NCBI GenBank assembly: GCA_002402905.1
Contig: DHGT01000152.1
Span: 1 to 54,352, forward strand
DNA length: 54,352 nt
Direction of reading: 5' to 3'
Origin: Desulfatitalea sp. UBA4791
Lineage (GTDB): Bacteria; Desulfobacterota; Desulfobacteria; Desulfobacterales; Desulfosarcinaceae
A program made the position numbers and the translations under genes. Each line of letters opens with the position of its first letter. The stretch's first letter is position 1. Shown here one piece after another: positions 1 to 8,532 of this stretch. The notes below the pieces were generated by a model. That model was not told the DNA's origin, searched no databases, and was given only the letters and a program-made list of their open reading frames with translations.

Positions 1-1520
1 CCGGCCAGGCGCACCATGTCTTCTTCCTGCACGATGGCCTGGGCTTTCATGAGTTGCTGAAGCACGAGCAGCGCCAATTTGTTGTCCACGCCGAGGGGCA
101 GTTTGGATTTGAGTTCCTCTTTGGACATACCCGGTTTGAGCGGGTTTTTCTGGTGGTATGCTTCGAGCAGGTCGGTGACCGCCTTTTGGAGGTCGGAAAC
201 GGCCTTCTGGTGAACGTAGCGCCTCTTTTCTTTGTCGACCAGGATGGCCGTTCGTTTGGAGGTAATGTCCTGGAGGATCCGTTCCAGCTGTTTCTCCGGC
301 AGGTTGGTCATGATCAACAGCTCGCCGAAGGCACAGCCTTTGAATCCACTGTTTTCAATATGCAGGCGGACCACCTCCTCGGGAGGGGCTTCCGTCAGAA
401 GCCGCAGTGCCTCGATGATGTCGGGCCGATGGCGTTTGTGTTTGGGCGGAATCGGATCGAGAATGGCACCGCCACCGATGGTCCGGATTGGGGAATAGCT
501 GCGTAGCACGTAACGGTCGTCTTTGACGAGGGTCACCGGTACATCCATTCTGATTTGGATCGGGGCATGCTCTCCGGGTCGGGCCTCTTCCCGATCGAGC
601 AGCACGACCACTGCCATGATTTCATTGGTGCCGCTGTGAAATCGCACCCGGGTTCTGTTTTTGAGCGGTTTGGCGTTACTGGCCAGATAGAGCAGATCGG
701 CATCCACCATGTAGCTGGGGATTAGCTCTTCGGGTTTGGCGAGGACATCCCCCCGGTTGACCGCCGCCTTTTCCAGCCCCTGAAAGTTAATGGCCGTGCG
801 CATGCCCGCTTCGGCCTGGGTCAGGCTCTGGTTGTGAACTTGAAGCCCCCTGACTTTGGAAACCACCCCCGAGGGATAGAGCATGACCCGATCCCCAACG
901 GCCACCTTGCCCGATATGAGCGTTCCGGTGATCACCGTGCCGAATCCTTTCATGCTGAAGACGCGGTCGACGGGCAGGCGGAACAGGCCGGTAGCCGTCT
1001 TGGCAGGGATTTGTTCGCAAATGCGGTCGAGCGTGGCGATGAATTCGGGCAGGCCTTGTCCGGTAATGGCCGACACCGGCACCACCGGTGCCTCATCGAG
1101 AAAAGTTCCCCGGGTGAAGTCGGCGATCTCCTCCTGCACCATGGCCAGCCACTCTTCGTCCACCATGTCACGCTTGGTGATGACGACCACGCCGTGGCGG
1201 ATGCCGAGCAGGGTACAGATTTCCATGTGTTCCCGGGTTTGCGGCATGATGCCTTCATCGGCCGCGATGACCAGCGCGACCAGATCGATACCCGTTGCGC
1301 CGGCGACCATATTTTTGACGAACTTTTCATGGCCTGGGACATCCACGATGCCCAGGCGTTGGCCGCTGGGCAGCTCGAGGTGTGCAAAACCCAGCTCGAT
1401 CGTGATGCCGCGCAGCTTCTCCTCTTTGAGCCGATCCGTGTTGATACCGGTCAGGGCTTTGATCAGTGTGGTTTTGCCATGATCGATATGTCCGGCAGTG
1501 CCTAAGATGATTGGCTTCAC
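1..1520 (-). CDS. selB: Selenocysteine-specific translation elongation factor SelB (3' end outside the window)
   Basis: SelB is the GTPase that delivers Sec-tRNA to UGA codons followed by a SECIS hairpin. The translation starts at a GTG (1518-1520) behind an AAGGAG about 10 nt upstream and opens with the EF-Tu-type P-loop GHIDHGKTT (about residues 10-18). The G2/G3 region (GITIEL, DVPGHEKF) and the NKxD-equivalent TKRD follow, then beta-barrel domains and the start of the winged-helix region (for example LPEKQLERIL). About 506 residues are visible of the 610-640 usual for the family, so the last SECIS-binding winged helices lie beyond position 1. Its presence shows that this genome decodes UGA as selenocysteine, which bears directly on the interrupted gene at 13843-14610. 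The small membrane protein gene lies about 60 bp upstream on the same strand. Confidence 0.96.
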   Translation of the reverse strand, partial: MKPIILGTAGHIDHGKTTLIKALTGINTDRLKEEKLRGITIELGFAHLELPSGQRLGIVDVPGHEKFVKNMVAGATGIDLVALVIAADEGIMPQTREHMEICTLLGIRHGVVVITKRDMVDEEWLAMVQEEIADFTRGTFLDEAPVVPVSAITGQGLPEFIATLDRICEQIPAKTATGLFRLPVDRVFSMKGFGTVITGTLISGKVAVGDRVMLYPSGVVSKVRGLQVHNQSLTQAEAGMRTAINFQGLEKAAVNRGDVLAKPEELIPSYMVDADLLYLASNAKPLKNRTRVRFHSGTNEIMAVVVLLDREEARPGEHAPIQIRMDVPVTLVKDDRYVLRSYSPIRTIGGGAILDPIPPKHKRHRPDIIEALRLLTEAPPEEVVRLHIENSGFKGCAFGELLIMTNLPEKQLERILQDITSKRTAILVDKEKRRYVHQKAVSDLQKAVTDLLEAYHQKNPLKPGMSKEELKSKLPLGVDNKLALLVLQQLMKAQAIVQEEDMVRLA

Positions 1521-1579
1521 GACCGATGTACTCCTTTATGCTCGTTATCATTCATCCTCAATGCCACCATTGGCCCGTC

Positions 1580-1750
1580 TCACTTTTTTTTCCGCCGCAG
1601 GTATTCGGTCAGATAGGACAAGGCCACCAGGACGGCACAAAGGCCGATCATGAAGACGACCGATGCATTGGGGTAAAAGAGCCGGGTCAGGACGACGCCG
1701 AAAACGACGCCCAGTATGGCGCGCAGAATCAAGATGTGGGTTGGGTTCAC
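1580..1750 (-). CDS. Small membrane protein, 56 aa, unknown function
   Basis: This short GTG-started frame sits between the FHA gene and selB on the same strand. A GGAG lies 6 nt upstream of the GTG. The 56-residue product has two hydrophobic segments (about residues 5-23 and 30-46, the second containing FMIGLCAVLVAL) and a basic tail ending RRKKK. This is the pattern of a two-helix inner-membrane protein with a cytoplasmic C-terminus. No family is recognised. A longer overlapping frame on this strand is Arg/Pro-rich without hydrophobic periodicity and reads as a shadow. The membrane topology, the Shine-Dalgarno site and the operon position support this as a real gene. Confidence 0.6.
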   Translation of the reverse strand: MNPTHILILRAILGVVFGVVLTRLFYPNASVVFMIGLCAVLVALSYLTEYLRRKKK

Positions 1751-1895
1751 AGTCTTCTCCGGTCTGAGATATCAAAAAAACCTAAATTAGCTGTTTTTGG
1801 AAGGATGTTCAACCGTAAGGTATGTCTCCACAGACAGAGGGGGTGGGGCGAAGGCCGGACAGAATTGCGACCTGCAGCGCCCAGGGAAAGCGGCC

Positions 1896-1912
1896 ATTTG
1901 TGGCTGGGCACT
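1896..1912. repeat. 17-bp sequence shared with the terminal arm of the 44.4-kb palindrome
   Basis: ATTTGTGGCTGGGCACT here matches 15 of 17 bases of the right terminal arm of the palindromic element at 44542-44558 (ATTTGTGGACGGGCACT). It overlaps the stop codon of the FHA gene. A convincing partner arm is not visible nearby, although a weak one may lie around 1822-1836. It may be the remnant of another copy or a chance match. Confidence 0.3.
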
Positions 1913-2624
1913 ATTTGACCGGCCTGCGGACAAATCGGAGTTGGACCTTCAAAGGGCCGATGGCGATGATATCTTCGTGAGACAGCTTGACCGATCCTTT
2001 GACCGCCTTGTCGTTCACCTTGGGCGTGATTCGTCCCTGAACGTAGCTGAGAACGTAATCGTTTCCTCGTTTGGTGATGGTTGCGCTCGGTTGACCCGCA
2101 AACAGGGACCATAAACCAGTGATTTTGATGTCCGCATCCGCATTTTTACCTATGGAGACCCCCTTGGCGGTCAACTCGTAATCTTCGCGCACCGAGGAGA
2201 GGAACGAAAGATAGTCGAATCCCACCCAGCTCGACTGGGCCTCTTTTCGGTCGAGAACCATGGTTTGATCGGCATTGGCGGCACTCCCCGGGACACCCAT
2301 CAGCTCATCGGCGGTGGCTTCCATGGAGAGGGTTTCGTACAGGTCCACGATGAGAATGTGTTTGCCGATACTCACCCAATCCTGGTGGGCCAGCCGGCTC
2401 TCTTCGACCCGTTCATTATTGACATAAGTGCCGTTGCGGCTGCCCATGTCGGTCAGGATGAGGTTTTGACCTTCGGCGCGAACCGTGGCGTGATGGGCCG
2501 AGACGGCCAGGTTGTCGATGACGATTTTGTTGTCGGGATGGCGGCCGATGGTGAGTTGCTGCCCAGGTGAGATTTGGTGGTTGCCGAGCACCTTATTGTT
2601 GAAGGTCAAGATTAGACGCGCCAT
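1911..2624 (-). CDS. Protein with two FHA domains
   Basis: FHA domains bind phosphothreonine peptides. The first domain (about residues 3-90) has all the signature elements: GRHPDNKIVI, SAHHATV and SRNGTYVN. The second, about residues 140-235, is degenerate: it keeps SIGKNADADIKI and a beta-rich ending but has no SxxH or NGT motif, so it may not bind phosphopeptide. The two are joined by an acidic, low-complexity linker. No signal peptide or membrane segment is seen, so it is probably cytoplasmic. The ATG at 2624 is preferred over a GTG two codons upstream because AAGGAG lies 5 nt before it. No Ser/Thr kinase or phosphatase gene is visible nearby, so the phospho-partner is unknown. Confidence 0.85.
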   Translation of the reverse strand: MARLILTFNNKVLGNHQISPGQQLTIGRHPDNKIVIDNLAVSAHHATVRAEGQNLILTDMGSRNGTYVNNERVEESRLAHQDWVSIGKHILIVDLYETLSMEATADELMGVPGSAANADQTMVLDRKEAQSSWVGFDYLSFLSSVREDYELTAKGVSIGKNADADIKITGLWSLFAGQPSATITKRGNDYVLSYVQGRITPKVNDKAVKGSVKLSHEDIIAIGPLKVQLRFVRRPVK

Positions 2625-2933
2625 GAGCACTCCTTTGTTTTAAGGCCGATTTGGTTGAACCGCTCCCGACTCCCGTCCTTGTCGCCGGCCCAAGCCAGCC
2701 GTTGCTTCGTTGGGATGTCATTCATAATGTGTTTTATGGTTGGATGAATTGCATTGGGTTGGATGTTGTCCCATCAAAGTCTTTCAACTAAAACCATTCT
2801 TTCAACCAGTTGTCAAGATTGGGGTTTCGGGACAATAGCGGCTGGATCTGCATGGCCCGGCCATCCGTGTCTAAAAAGGGAATGAATCCTATGATCGAGG
2901 TGAATGACCTGTTGCCGGAAAAGGCTCGCCATC
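2625..2933. other. Intergenic, 309 bp, no gene seen
   Basis: This is the presumed promoter region of the FHA/small membrane protein/selB group. On the minus strand a TTGACA (about 2810-2815) is followed 17 bp later by a poor -10 (TTTTAG), and TTGAAAGA occurs twice about 20 bp apart in the same area. No coding frame with domain character was found. Confidence 0.35.
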
Positions 2934-3416
2934 CTATTCCCTGCCTGGATTATGAGGCGACAGGATCACCACCCGGTTGTCCTCCTGAAGTTCGATTGTC
3001 GTGAAGGGATACATGGAGAACCAGATACCGATTTTTTCTCCGCCCGGGCTTTCGATCCATGCACCTTGGGCCGGATCCAACTGCTCCCAAATATCCGGGC
3101 GCCATACGAACGCGATCTTGTCGGCGAAGTTGGGGGTGTTGGGGGCCACCGGTTCCCATATGTTTGTATTGATGCGGTATCTTGGATCGATTCCGATAAT
3201 GGCGTAGGGCATATCCGATCGGCCGTTGGTATAGTAGCGATAATAGTCGGGAACGCTGTTTTGCCTGAACCACAAAGTGACCTCCGTATCCAGGTATAAA
3301 CGTCCATAACCTCCGGACGCGCAGCCGAGCATCATGAGAATGCCCGCCACGAGCAAGGCCGTGGACAGCCGAGCCAGCGTCCTTTTACCCTTGGTTTTTG
3401 TGTCGATGCATGGCAT
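2934..3416 (-). CDS. Putative outer-envelope lipoprotein, unknown function
   Basis: The product is about 160 residues. A basic N-terminus and hydrophobic core run into the lipobox LMMLGC (Cys near residue 35), followed by ASGGYG, so it should be lipid-modified after export. The mature part is rich in Tyr, Trp and Pro (TLWFRQNSVPDYYRYY; IAFVWRPDIWEQL), suggesting a compact beta-rich domain. No family is recognised. The ATG at 3416 has GAGGAG 6 nt upstream; a GTG two codons earlier is the alternative. It is transcribed alone: the next gene on this strand is the broken hydrolase at 3528, more than 100 bp upstream. Confidence 0.7.
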   Translation of the reverse strand: MPCIDTKTKGKRTLARLSTALLVAGILMMLGCASGGYGRLYLDTEVTLWFRQNSVPDYYRYYTNGRSDMPYAIIGIDPRYRINTNIWEPVAPNTPNFADKIAFVWRPDIWEQLDPAQGAWIESPGGEKIGIWFSMYPFTTIELQEDNRVVILSPHNPGRE

Positions 3417-3527
3417 GGGCACCTCCTCTGAATTGACCTTTATGGCAGAAAAGTGAGGCGATCTTTTGAAAAGTCAAACGCAACCAAGCGTATGTCAACC
3501 CCTTATCCCGTTGGGGTCAGGACGATC

Positions 3528-3749
3528 TCATCCCATGAGAGCGGTCGTGATTTCGGTTTGAAGGGACGTTAACTCGGCACCAAAAAAATGATCGGCACTT
3601 TCAATCACATGCAAACGGGCAGTGGGTTGCCAGTAGGGCAGGAACCTTTGAAGCGGATGGGTGATGATGGCCGCCCGTTGTCTGGAGCGGATCGCCAGGC
3701 GTCCTTGCAGCGTGTTGGCTTGCTGATTGAAAAAGATTTCAGTTTCCAT
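3528..3749 (-). pseudogene. Internally deleted alpha/beta hydrolase (dienelactone-hydrolase-like) remnant
   Basis: The first 33 residues match the start of short alpha/beta hydrolases of the COG2945 type, up to the ITHP strand that normally continues HPxxGG. The last 28 match the family C-terminus, with the catalytic-His segment ESADHFF followed by a short amphipathic helix. The two ends are joined after about ITHPLQRF; roughly 130 residues, including the nucleophile elbow GxSxG, are missing. The reading frame is preserved, so a 73-residue peptide could be made but cannot be an active hydrolase. It lies upstream of and divergent from the sucrose operon. Confidence 0.6.
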
Positions 3750-3963
3750 AACGATATTCCTGTTCTGTGAATTCCATTCAGTTAGAATCGCTGACGGCGG
3801 CTGTGTCGGTTTGACAGTCCGGCGGATTGTCTGTTAGAGCTCTCGTGGCGCCCATCACCATGCTACCTATGCTGCTGTGTTGGTCTCTATCTGCTGCGCT
3901 CCGATGTTCAACGATACTGCACCTTCCGTCGTCAGCAACCGCCCCCATTCTCAAGGAGGAAAG

Positions 3964-4866
3964 ATGATTGCCGTGCTCGGAGAAATATTGGTGGACCTGT
4001 TTGAAAACTACCAGCGCATCGGCGGTGCGCCCTTTAATTTTGCTTTTCATCTCAAACAGCTCGGGTTATCGGTACGGTTCCTGACCCGGATCGGAGATGA
4101 TCCCCATGGCCGCGAGATCGGCAAGCTGCTTTCCCGTCACCATTTCGATCTCAATGATGTCCAGGTCGATGACGTCTATCCGACCGGAACCGTTCAAGTT
4201 ACCCTGGACGATCATGGCGTGCCCCGGTTTGACATCCGTGAGGATGTCGCATACGATTACATCGATTTTGAGGCACTTACGCCTATCCATGGTCCGGACA
4301 CACGAATGATCTACTTCGGCACGCTGGCACAGCGTTCGGACTTGGCCTTTGAGCGTTTCGACCGATTGCTGTCGCGCAAGGGCGCATCCACCAAAGCATT
4401 TTGTGATCTCAATCTGCGGCCGCCCCATGTCCGGGCCGACGTCATCGAGGCCTCGTTGGACTATGCCGACATTCTGAAGCTCAACACCGACGAATTGCAC
4501 CATGTCGGTGGGTTGTCGGGCGGGCCGAGCCAGGAAGAGGCGCTGGTTGCCCATCTCATGAGAACGCATGAGATTGAAATGGTCATTCTGACAAGGGGTT
4601 CCAGCGGAAGCACCCTTTTCACAGCGACGCAGCGATTCGACGCATCGCCGCCGCCCACCGGGAAGGTTCTGGATACCGTCGGTGCCGGCGACGCCTTTGC
4701 GTCCGTTATCGCGGCCGGCTACCTTTCAGGTATGGCTCTTGAGAGCGCCTTGACGGCCGCAACCTACTTCGCAGGGCAGATCTGTGAATTGCCGGGCGCC
4801 ATCCCCGATGACTCCTCCATATATGCCCGTTTGCGGAAAAAGATGGAAGGATTAATGCATGACTGA
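3964..4866 (+). CDS. PfkB-family carbohydrate kinase, probable fructokinase
   Basis: This 300-residue sugar kinase has the N-terminal PfkB signature (GEILVDLFE...IGGAPFNFAFHL) and the C-terminal ATP/catalytic motif DTVGAGDAF with the catalytic base D243. Start-site spacing is ideal (AAGGAGGAAAG then ATG). The N-terminus and the GGAPFN motif resemble bacterial fructokinases. Its gene overlaps the sucrose-phosphate synthase gene by 8 bp and is followed by sucrose phosphorylase, so fructose is the logical substrate. It would phosphorylate fructose released by phosphorolysis to fructose-6-phosphate, the acceptor used by the synthase. Cytoplasmic. Substrate specificity is inferred from context. 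Confidence 0.88.
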   Translation: MIAVLGEILVDLFENYQRIGGAPFNFAFHLKQLGLSVRFLTRIGDDPHGREIGKLLSRHHFDLNDVQVDDVYPTGTVQVTLDDHGVPRFDIREDVAYDYIDFEALTPIHGPDTRMIYFGTLAQRSDLAFERFDRLLSRKGASTKAFCDLNLRPPHVRADVIEASLDYADILKLNTDELHHVGGLSGGPSQEEALVAHLMRTHEIEMVILTRGSSGSTLFTATQRFDASPPPTGKVLDTVGAGDAFASVIAAGYLSGMALESALTAATYFAGQICELPGAIPDDSSIYARLRKKMEGLMHD

Positions 4867-7054
4867 TCGTCTTCCCTATGTTCAACTGTTCAGCATTCAC
4901 GGTCTGATACGCTCGCAGAACCTGGAACTCGGGCGCGATTCGGATACCGGCGGACAAATCACGTATGTCTTGGAACTCGCACGGCATCTCAGTGCCCGGG
5001 ACGATATCGGTCGGGTCGATCTGTTTACCCGCTTGATCGCCGACAAACGGGTATCACCCGATTATGCCGAGCCCATCGAGCAGGTCACGGACAAGTTTCG
5101 CATCGTCCGCATTCAGTGCGGCGGTCGGCAATATATGCGCAAGGAACTGCTCTGGCCGCATCTGGACGAGTATGTCGACAAGACCATCAAATTCATCAAG
5201 CGGCAGGACGCCGTTGCCGACATCGTTCACGGGCACTATCCGGACGCCGGTTACGTGGCCATGGAGCTTTCCGAGTTCTTCGGTATCCCGTTTGTCTACA
5301 CCGGCCATTCCCTCGGGCGCACAAAACTCAGCAAGCTGCTGGCCGATGGCATGACCGATGCCGATATCGACAAGAAATACAAAATCCACCGCCGTATCGA
5401 AGCCGAGGAGCAGATACTGGCAAACGCGGACCTGGTGGTGACCAGCACCCAGCACGAGATCGAAGAACAGTATGGGCTTTATCGCAACAAGAAGGTGCCC
5501 GAGTACAAGGTTATTCCGCCGGGGATCGACATCGACCGTTTTTATCCCTTCTATCACGATTTGATTGAAGAAAACAGCAAGTCCGAAAATATCAAATATG
5601 CCCAGGCATCGATATTGCGGGAACTAAACCGTTTTTTCCCCCATCCGGACAAACCTATAATCCTGGCGCTGTGTCGACCGGACAAACGCAAGAACATTTC
5701 CGGACTCGTTCAGGCCTACGGTGAGGATCTGGAGCTTCAGACCATGGCCAATCTGGCAATCTTTGCGGGCCTGCGCAAAGATATCGACGCCATGGAAGAA
5801 AATGAGCGCGACGTGCTGACGCGCATGCTGCTGATGATGGACAAATATGATCTTTACGGCAAAATGGCGATCCCCAAGAAGCACGATTTCGATTACGAGG
5901 TGCCTGCTCTTTACCGCATCGCGGCCGAGAAAAGGGGCGTGTTTATCAACCCGGCCTTGACCGAGCCGTTCGGCTTGACACTGCTCGAAGCCTCGGCCTC
6001 CGGGCTTCCCATCGTGGCCACCAATGACGGCGGCCCCAACGACATCGTCCGGAATTGTGAAAACGGCATTCTCATCGATCCGACCCGGCCCAGGGAGATT
6101 TCCGCCGCACTGCGCAAGATCATCTCCGATGCGCCGCTCTGGGAGAAATTCTCCAAAAACGGTATCATGAATGTCAATACATACTATACCTGGCAGAGCC
6201 ATGCCGGCACTTATGCCGCTGCCATCCGAAAGTTGATCACGGCCAACCAGGCCTCCGACATGGATACCGCCGTTCCATCGGATGCCATCGGTCGGCGCTT
6301 GATGTCGCTGCGCTATTTTTTGATTACCGACATCGACAACACGTTGATCGGCGAAGACAACAGTCGGCTCAAGGATCTGCTGGCCGTGCTTGCAGAGCAT
6401 CGCGAACGTATCGGGTTCGGCATCGCCACCGGAAGAACCGTGGATTCCGCAACGAGGATACTCAAAAAGCACGAAGTGCCGCAGCCTGATGTGATGATCT
6501 GTTCGGTGGGCAGTGAAATCTATTACGGCGCCAATCGCCGTTTCGGACAAGGCTGGGCGACCCACATCTCCCATCAATGGCAGCGCGATAAAATCGTCTC
6601 CTTGTTGAAGCATTTCGATTTTCTGAGGTACCAGGAGGAAGAGACCCAAAGAACATTCAAAATCAGCTACTACATGGATCCGGATGAAGAGCGGCTGGCC
6701 CTGGTGCACGACCGGCTGTTGAGCAACCGGTGTCGATACAATTTGATTTATTCCCATGGTAAGTATTTGGATATATTGCCATATCGTGCCTCCAAGGGCA
6801 AGGCTATCCGCTATTTGAGCTACAAATGGGTCATCCCCCTGAGAAATTTTCTGGTCAGCGGGGATTCGGGAAACGACGAGGAGATGTTGCGGGGCGAACC
6901 CCGCGGTGTCGTGGTCGGCAACTACAGCGCCGAGCTGGAAGCCCTGAAAGGAATGCGCCATATCTACTTTGCCAAAGCGCCCTGTGCCGGGGGTATTCTG
7001 GAAGGCATGAACTACTACCGATTTTGCGAGGAAAACAGGGGGGCGGCACAGTGA
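4859..7054 (+). CDS. Sucrose-phosphate synthase with C-terminal HAD phosphatase domain
   Basis: The 731-residue protein makes sucrose-6-phosphate from a nucleotide-glucose and fructose-6-phosphate and probably dephosphorylates it. Residues 1 to about 470 form a GT-B glycosyltransferase (family GT4): DTGGQITYVLELA near residue 28, GHYPDAGY, TGHSLGR, and the nucleotide-sugar E-x7-E motif in NPALTEPFGLTLLEASASG. From about residue 480 a HAD-IIB domain follows with an intact motif I (TDIDNTL) and motif IV (GDSGNDEE), so the phosphatase half looks active, unlike the inert HAD-like tails of some synthases. The ATG overlaps the kinase stop region by 8 bp, and the stop overlaps the next gene's GTG. 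It appears to be a bifunctional SPS-SPP enzyme; this is the enzyme set that makes the compatible solute sucrose. Confidence 0.93.
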   Translation: MTDRLPYVQLFSIHGLIRSQNLELGRDSDTGGQITYVLELARHLSARDDIGRVDLFTRLIADKRVSPDYAEPIEQVTDKFRIVRIQCGGRQYMRKELLWPHLDEYVDKTIKFIKRQDAVADIVHGHYPDAGYVAMELSEFFGIPFVYTGHSLGRTKLSKLLADGMTDADIDKKYKIHRRIEAEEQILANADLVVTSTQHEIEEQYGLYRNKKVPEYKVIPPGIDIDRFYPFYHDLIEENSKSENIKYAQASILRELNRFFPHPDKPIILALCRPDKRKNISGLVQAYGEDLELQTMANLAIFAGLRKDIDAMEENERDVLTRMLLMMDKYDLYGKMAIPKKHDFDYEVPALYRIAAEKRGVFINPALTEPFGLTLLEASASGLPIVATNDGGPNDIVRNCENGILIDPTRPREISAALRKIISDAPLWEKFSKNGIMNVNTYYTWQSHAGTYAAAIRKLITANQASDMDTAVPSDAIGRRLMSLRYFLITDIDNTLIGEDNSRLKDLLAVLAEHRERIGFGIATGRTVDSATRILKKHEVPQPDVMICSVGSEIYYGANRRFGQGWATHISHQWQRDKIVSLLKHFDFLRYQEEETQRTFKISYYMDPDEERLALVHDRLLSNRCRYNLIYSHGKYLDILPYRASKGKAIRYLSYKWVIPLRNFLVSGDSGNDEEMLRGEPRGVVVGNYSAELEALKGMRHIYFAKAPCAGGILEGMNYYRFCEENRGAAQ

Positions 7055-8499
7055 CGATGCAGAACAGGGTCCAGCTCATTACTTATCCCGACAGCCTCGG
7101 CGGCAACATGATGGAGTTGCACTACGTGCTGCGCCGGTATCTGGCCGGCGCCGTCGGCGGCGTACATATTCTACCGTTCTATCCGTCATCCGCTGACCGG
7201 GGTTTTGCACCATTGACCTATCATGAAGTCGATCCAATCTTCGGGAGCTGGGAGGATATCGAGAAAATCGGAGAAGATTTTGACCTGATCATCGATTTCA
7301 TGGTCAACCATATCTCACGGCAATCGGTATTTTTCCAGGATTACATCGAAAAAGGCACACGCTCCGAATATGCGGACATGTTTCTCTATTTCGACAAGCT
7401 GAGTCCCGACGGTGAAATCAGCGAAGAGGAGTTGGCCAAAGTATACACCCGTAAGCCGCGTCCTCCCTATACCGTCATCGAACGGGCCGACGGATCCAGG
7501 GAGAAGTTGTGGTGCACGTTCGACTACGAGCAGATCGATGTGGATGTCACCTCGCCCAAGACCAAGGAGGTCTTCCGGAATTTTCTCATCCGGCTGGCGC
7601 GTTCCCGGGCCAAAATGATCCGCATGGACGCCTTTGCATATACCACCATCAAGATCGGTACCAACTGTTTTTTCCTCGAACCCCAAGTTTGGGAAACGCT
7701 CGAATGGTTAAATGAATACGTATCGCCTTTCGGGGTCGAAATTCTGCCGGAGGTCCATGAACACTACCGTTACCACCACAAAATAGCCGAACACGGCTAC
7801 TGGACCTACGACTTCGCCCTGCCCATGCTGGTATTGCACACGCTGTATCATCATACCAGTGCGCGCCTGCGACACTGGCTGGAAATCTGCCCGCGCAACC
7901 AGGTGACCACCCTGGATACCCACGATGGCATCGGCGTGGTGGATGTGGAGGATTTGCTCACGACCGATGAAATCGAGCGAACCGTGCATGGCATGTTCGA
8001 AAAGGGCGCTAACACGCGCAAGATCTATTCCGGGCCCGAGTATCAGAATCTGGATGTCTACCAGGTGAACTGCACCTATTACTCTGCGCTCGAATGCAAC
8101 GACGACTCGTATATCGCCGCACGGGCCATCCAGTTTTTCTCCCCTGGCATTCCCCAGGTCTACTACGTGGGATTGTTGGCAGGAGAAAATGACGTCGAGC
8201 TGGTCGAACGCACCAAAAACGGACGCGATATCAACCGCCACAATTACACCCTCGACGAAATCGCCGCCGATATCCAGAAGCCGGTCGTTCAGCGCTTACT
8301 GCGCCTGATGGAGTTTCGCAGCACGTATCCGGCCTTCAAGGGCGACTTTCAGATCGAGGAGGCGCCGGATGACCATCTATCGTTGACCTGGCATCTGGCG
8401 CCATACAAAACGACCCTTCAGGTGGACTTGAGAAGTTACGCCAGCCACATCCGATATTACGAAAGCCGAAGCCGCCGGATGAAGACCATGGTGGCTTAG
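7051..8499 (+). CDS. Sucrose phosphorylase (GH13_18)
   Basis: The enzyme converts sucrose and phosphate to glucose-1-phosphate and fructose. The GH13 barrel signatures are present: IDFMVNHISRQS, RMDAFAY with nucleophile D193, ILPEVHEHY with acid/base E234, and LDTHDGIGV with D292. The NRHNY motif near the C-terminus is also typical of sucrose phosphorylases. About 482 residues, close to the usual 480-490. The GTG at 7051 is coupled to the upstream stop (GTGA) and has GGGGG about 7 nt before it; an ATG two codons later is the alternative start. A relative acting on sucrose-6-phosphate or glucosylglycerate cannot be fully excluded, but a synthase in the same operon makes sucrose the best substrate. 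Confidence 0.88.
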   Translation: MTMQNRVQLITYPDSLGGNMMELHYVLRRYLAGAVGGVHILPFYPSSADRGFAPLTYHEVDPIFGSWEDIEKIGEDFDLIIDFMVNHISRQSVFFQDYIEKGTRSEYADMFLYFDKLSPDGEISEEELAKVYTRKPRPPYTVIERADGSREKLWCTFDYEQIDVDVTSPKTKEVFRNFLIRLARSRAKMIRMDAFAYTTIKIGTNCFFLEPQVWETLEWLNEYVSPFGVEILPEVHEHYRYHHKIAEHGYWTYDFALPMLVLHTLYHHTSARLRHWLEICPRNQVTTLDTHDGIGVVDVEDLLTTDEIERTVHGMFEKGANTRKIYSGPEYQNLDVYQVNCTYYSALECNDDSYIAARAIQFFSPGIPQVYYVGLLAGENDVELVERTKNGRDINRHNYTLDEIAADIQKPVVQRLLRLMEFRSTYPAFKGDFQIEEAPDDHLSLTWHLAPYKTTLQVDLRSYASHIRYYESRSRRMKTMVA

Positions 8500-8532
8500 A
8501 AGTGTTAAGTTTAAAGTGTAAAGTTTGAAGTG
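8500..8532. repeat. Short A/T-rich direct repeat, 14-bp unit, about 2.4 copies
   Basis: Units AAGTGTTAAGTTTA (8500-8513), AAGTGTAAAGTTTG (8514-8527) and AAGTG (8528-8532) lie between the ends of two convergent genes. The last codons and the stop of the minus-strand hypothetical gene are built from the repeat, so the C-terminus of that protein may vary with copy number. Confidence 0.6.
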
